Assembly: GCA_013298325.1 (NCBI GenBank)
Contig: JAAFHJ010000326.1
Coordinates: 1 to 5,947 of the forward strand
Length of the DNA: 5,947 nucleotides
Source: Myxococcales bacterium
GTDB lineage: Bacteria > Myxococcota_A > Polyangia > Polyangiales > Polyangiaceae
Direction: 5' to 3'
The translations under genes were made by a program, and so were the position numbers. Of the stretch, positions 3,517 to 5,947 are shown piece after piece (the first letter of the stretch is position 1; every line of letters begins with the position of its first letter). Below the pieces are notes generated by a model. The model ran no database searches, was not told the origin of the DNA, and saw only the letters and a list, made by a program, of their open reading frames with translations.

Positions 3517-5947
3517 ATGAGCGCCCCTGACGAATCGGTCCTCGACGTCACCCTCGACCTCCTCGAAGACGACGAATCGCCGCCGGCGCCGTCGGTTGCG
3601 AGCGCAAGACCGTTGCCGCCGCGACCGAAAGTCACGCTAACCGGAGCCGCCCCGCTCACGACCCCGTCGCCACGCGCGGTCGCCGTTGCCAGCGGATCCC
3701 CTCCGCCGATCCCCGTGCGCAGCGCGAGCGGCGGGCCGGTTCGCACCGACTCCCAATCGCGTATTGCAGCCGCTTCCGTCGCCGAGGCCCCCCCGGCGAT
3801 CGGCTCGTCCCGTGACGGCGGTTTCGACGAAGATGCGCTCGTAATTCTTGATGAAAAGCTGGCCGAACGGGTCGCTCCACTCGCCCTTGCCGATGACAAA
3901 GTCGGTCTCGCACGGGTCCACGTCGAACGGGCGATCCTCGCCGAACTCGCCGGCGAAGATGCAAAGGCGATCGCCCAGTTGGAGCGAGCCATCGCCGCCC
4001 AGCCAGATTTCGCGATGCCGCGCGGCATTTTGCGCCGGAAGATCCATAGCCGCGCACGTCTCGGGCCGATGCTCGCCCACCTGGAGCGCGAAATTACGCT
4101 GGCCGGCAGCGATGTTGCGGAAGCCTCCCTCCTCGCAGAACGGGCGCGCCTCCTCACGGCAAGCGGTGAAGCGCGGCCACAGCTCCGAAAAGCGTGGGAA
4201 TCTGTCCTTTTGCGCCTTCCGAACCACCCGGCGGCGCTCTCCGGCCTCGAAGGCGAACTCGAAGCGCTCTGGCTCGAAAATCCGGCCTCGGGCGCCGAGG
4301 CGCTTGCCGCCCACCTCGGTCGGATGGCGGAAGCCTCGCTAGCCGACCGGGAGCTCGCCGCGTGGCTCCACGTCGAGCGGGCGCGCCTCCTCGCGAGCCT
4401 CGTAAACCAGCGCGCCGAGGCGATCGCCGCCTTCGAACGTGCCCTCCAGCTCGATCCGCGCGTCGGGCCGATTCGCGCAGCATATCAGCGATTTGCGGCA
4501 GAAACCGATGACGCGGTGACCCTCGTTCGTCTCCTTGCCGAAGGGGCCGAGCGCGAGGCCGACCCGATCGCCGCCGCGGTCGCCGAATACGATGCGGCGA
4601 CGATCGCGCAGGCCAAGAACCTGGGTGATGGCCTCGCCATCGCCCTCCTCGAAAGCGCGGTTCGCCGATTCGTCGGCGACGACGGAACGCTGGCGTTTGA
4701 CGCGGAAGAACTCGGCCCCAGCGGGATGCTCCTGCGGTCGCTCGTCCTCGAACGGCTGCTCACCCTCTACGAACGCGATGGTCGGCGCACGGAGGCGATC
4801 CACGTCCGGCAGGCACGCCTCGCGCTTGCGACGGAGCCGGCGGTCCTATCCTTCGAACACGCCACCCTCTCGGCGCTCCGGGAAGCGGCGGGCGACCGGG
4901 ACGGCGCCGTTGACGAGATGCTGGCGGCCCACACGCTTGCTCCAGAAGATATTGTACTTTTTGAAGAATCGGACCGTCTCCTCGCCGCGGCCGACCGCCA
5001 CTTCGAGCGCATCGCCCTTGCGGAACGGGAGTTTGATCGCCGCGCAGCAAGCGGCCACGGGGCGCCAGAAGAGCGAGCCCTTCTCCTCGTTGAAGCGGCG
5101 CGAATTGCGGAGGCGCTCGGTTACGCGGAAGGGGCACGCCGCCTTCTCGGTCTCGCCCTCGAGGCCGCGCCGACCGACAACGAAGTTCTTGCCGCGGTGG
5201 CGCTCCGTCGTGCGCCGGCCCCCTCGGACGACGCTCTCGGTCCGACGCGGGACGTAATCGACCTCTTCGAGGCGGCCGCCAAGGCAGAGACCGACGATGC
5301 CCGCGCGGTCGCCCACCTGGAAAGGGTCGCCGTTCTTTGGGAAAACGTCATCGTCGACCCTGTCCGTGCCGCCGACGCCTACGGCCGGATCCTGGCGCGC
5401 GAGCCGGGCCGTCGAAGCGCGATTTTCGGCTGGCAGCGGACGGCGGCGCTCGCGAAAAAGCCGGCGACGGTCGCCGAGGCGCTCCTCGCCGAAGCCGATG
5501 CCACCCGCGATGATGCCGAGTCGCGCCTCCTGCGCGTTCGCGCAGCGGAAATTCTGGCCCCCCTCGACGATTCGCGAGCACTTACGCTGCTGAATGAGGT
5601 CCTTGTGAAGGATCCTCGCCACGAGCGTGCCCTCATCGCCGTCACGCGCATTCATGCCACCGCGGGGCGCGCAAAGCCGCTTGCGCTCGCCCTGGAGGCA
5701 CGGATCGCCGCCGCTCGGCCGGGGCCCGAGCGCCTACGGGCCTACCTTCACCTCGCGCGGCTCCGTGGGCGCGAGCTTGGGGCCCGGGAAGAGGCGATCG
5801 CCGCGTTGCACGCCGCCCTCCATGAAGACCCGGATCATCCGGCGACGCTCGCCGAGCTGCTGCGGATGGAGGACGACCCGACTCGTCGGGAAAAGGAGCT
5901 GGGCGCGTTCGCTGCGCGCGGGAGGACGCCCCTCGATCGCGCACGAT
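3517..5947 (+). CDS. Large TPR-like helical repeat protein (3' end outside window)
   Basis: The frame is open from the ATG at 3517 to the window edge: 810 complete codons, no stop. There is no signal peptide or membrane segment, so the protein is probably cytoplasmic. Residues 1-20 are acidic (LDVTLDLLEDDE), and about 22-110 are rich in Pro, Ala and Ser with PLPPRP and PPPIPVR, most likely disordered. From about 110 on it is almost entirely alpha-helical and built from degenerate TPR-like units. The clearest are at 148-165 (DAKAIAQLERAIAAQPDF), 217-240 (KAWESVLLRLPNHPAAL), 300-315 (AEAIAAFERALQLDPR), 459-479 (GAVDEMLAAHTLAPED), 535-560 (ARRLLGLALEAAPTDNEV), 614-635 (AADAYGRILAREPGR), 684-710 (ALTLLNEVLVKDPRHERAL) and 757-776 (EEAIAALHAALHEDPDHPAT). 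Each ends in the Pro-containing turn of a TPR. Such solenoids bind proteins; no catalytic motif is visible. The gene lies 84 bases after the transferase on the same strand and may be co-transcribed. The partner and role are unknown. Confidence 0.88.
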   Translation, partial: MSAPDESVLDVTLDLLEDDESPPAPSVASARPLPPRPKVTLTGAAPLTTPSPRAVAVASGSPPPIPVRSASGGPVRTDSQSRIAAASVAEAPPAIGSSRDGGFDEDALVILDEKLAERVAPLALADDKVGLARVHVERAILAELAGEDAKAIAQLERAIAAQPDFAMPRGILRRKIHSRARLGPMLAHLEREITLAGSDVAEASLLAERARLLTASGEARPQLRKAWESVLLRLPNHPAALSGLEGELEALWLENPASGAEALAAHLGRMAEASLADRELAAWLHVERARLLASLVNQRAEAIAAFERALQLDPRVGPIRAAYQRFAAETDDAVTLVRLLAEGAEREADPIAAAVAEYDAATIAQAKNLGDGLAIALLESAVRRFVGDDGTLAFDAEELGPSGMLLRSLVLERLLTLYERDGRRTEAIHVRQARLALATEPAVLSFEHATLSALREAAGDRDGAVDEMLAAHTLAPEDIVLFEESDRLLAAADRHFERIALAEREFDRRAASGHGAPEERALLLVEAARIAEALGYAEGARRLLGLALEAAPTDNEVLAAVALRRAPAPSDDALGPTRDVIDLFEAAAKAETDDARAVAHLERVAVLWENVIVDPVRAADAYGRILAREPGRRSAIFGWQRTAALAKKPATVAEALLAEADATRDDAESRLLRVRAAEILAPLDDSRALTLLNEVLVKDPRHERALIAVTRIHATAGRAKPLALALEARIAAARPGPERLRAYLHLARLRGRELGAREEAIAALHAALHEDPDHPATLAELLRMEDDPTRREKELGAFAARGRTPLDRAR

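Noticed and set aside
3497..3520. Seven-codon upstream ORF (MRRWRRS) whose TGA overlaps the TPR start codon as ATGA
   Set aside because: It has no Shine-Dalgarno of its own and its codons coincide with the TPR gene's ribosome binding site. Most likely chance.
4846..5655. 269-codon minus-strand open frame opposite the TPR gene, with others at 3447-4314 and 4339-4803
   Set aside because: The plus strand is open for over 2,400 bases with coherent TPR-like helices. The antisense products are Arg/Gly-rich and show no domain.

Overview
The window is GC-rich bacterial DNA with dense coding and a strong preference for C or G in third codon positions. The protein set (a very long alanine- and arginine-rich TPR-like protein with a Pro-rich N-terminus, a small lipoprotein, a membrane-anchored sulfatase-fold enzyme) looks like a Myxococcota genome, possibly the Polyangiales. 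That placement is an inference from style, not from a marker gene. No rRNA, tRNA, CRISPR array, insertion sequence, integrase or phage gene was seen.

Layout: (1) Positions 335 to 1, minus strand: an ArsR-type winged-helix regulator that leaves the window at its 3' end. (2) Positions 336-414: a short divergent control region with an inverted repeat. (3) Positions 415-1086, plus strand: a small secreted lipoprotein with a beta-rich mature domain. (4) Positions 1093-1485, minus strand: a DUF393/DCC-family CxxC protein, convergent with the lipoprotein and separated from its stop by only 6 bases. A hairpin plus T-rich tract here fits a terminator for the DCC gene. (5) Positions 1486-1569: a second divergent control region with a perfect tandem 7-base repeat. 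(6) Positions 1570-3432, plus strand: a five-helix membrane protein with a large alkaline-phosphatase/sulfatase-fold domain, resembling envelope phosphoethanolamine or phosphoglycerol transferases. (7) Positions 3433-3516: a short gap with a GC hairpin and a palindrome. (8) Positions 3517 to the end, plus strand: at least 810 codons of a TPR-like helical repeat protein that runs off the window.

The partial genes at both ends (ArsR and the TPR protein) are real despite having no stop codon in the window. The long open frames opposite the TPR and transferase genes are by-products of GC-rich codon use. The genes do not form one obvious operon: strand direction changes three times, and only the transferase and the TPR gene are co-directional neighbours. 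Two genes (lipoprotein, transferase) point to the cell envelope. I found no convincing new multi-gene system. The best leads are the shared coding/terminator sequence at 1068-1106, the possible ArsR fusion protein at the left edge, the variant active site of the transferase, and the large uncharacterised TPR protein.
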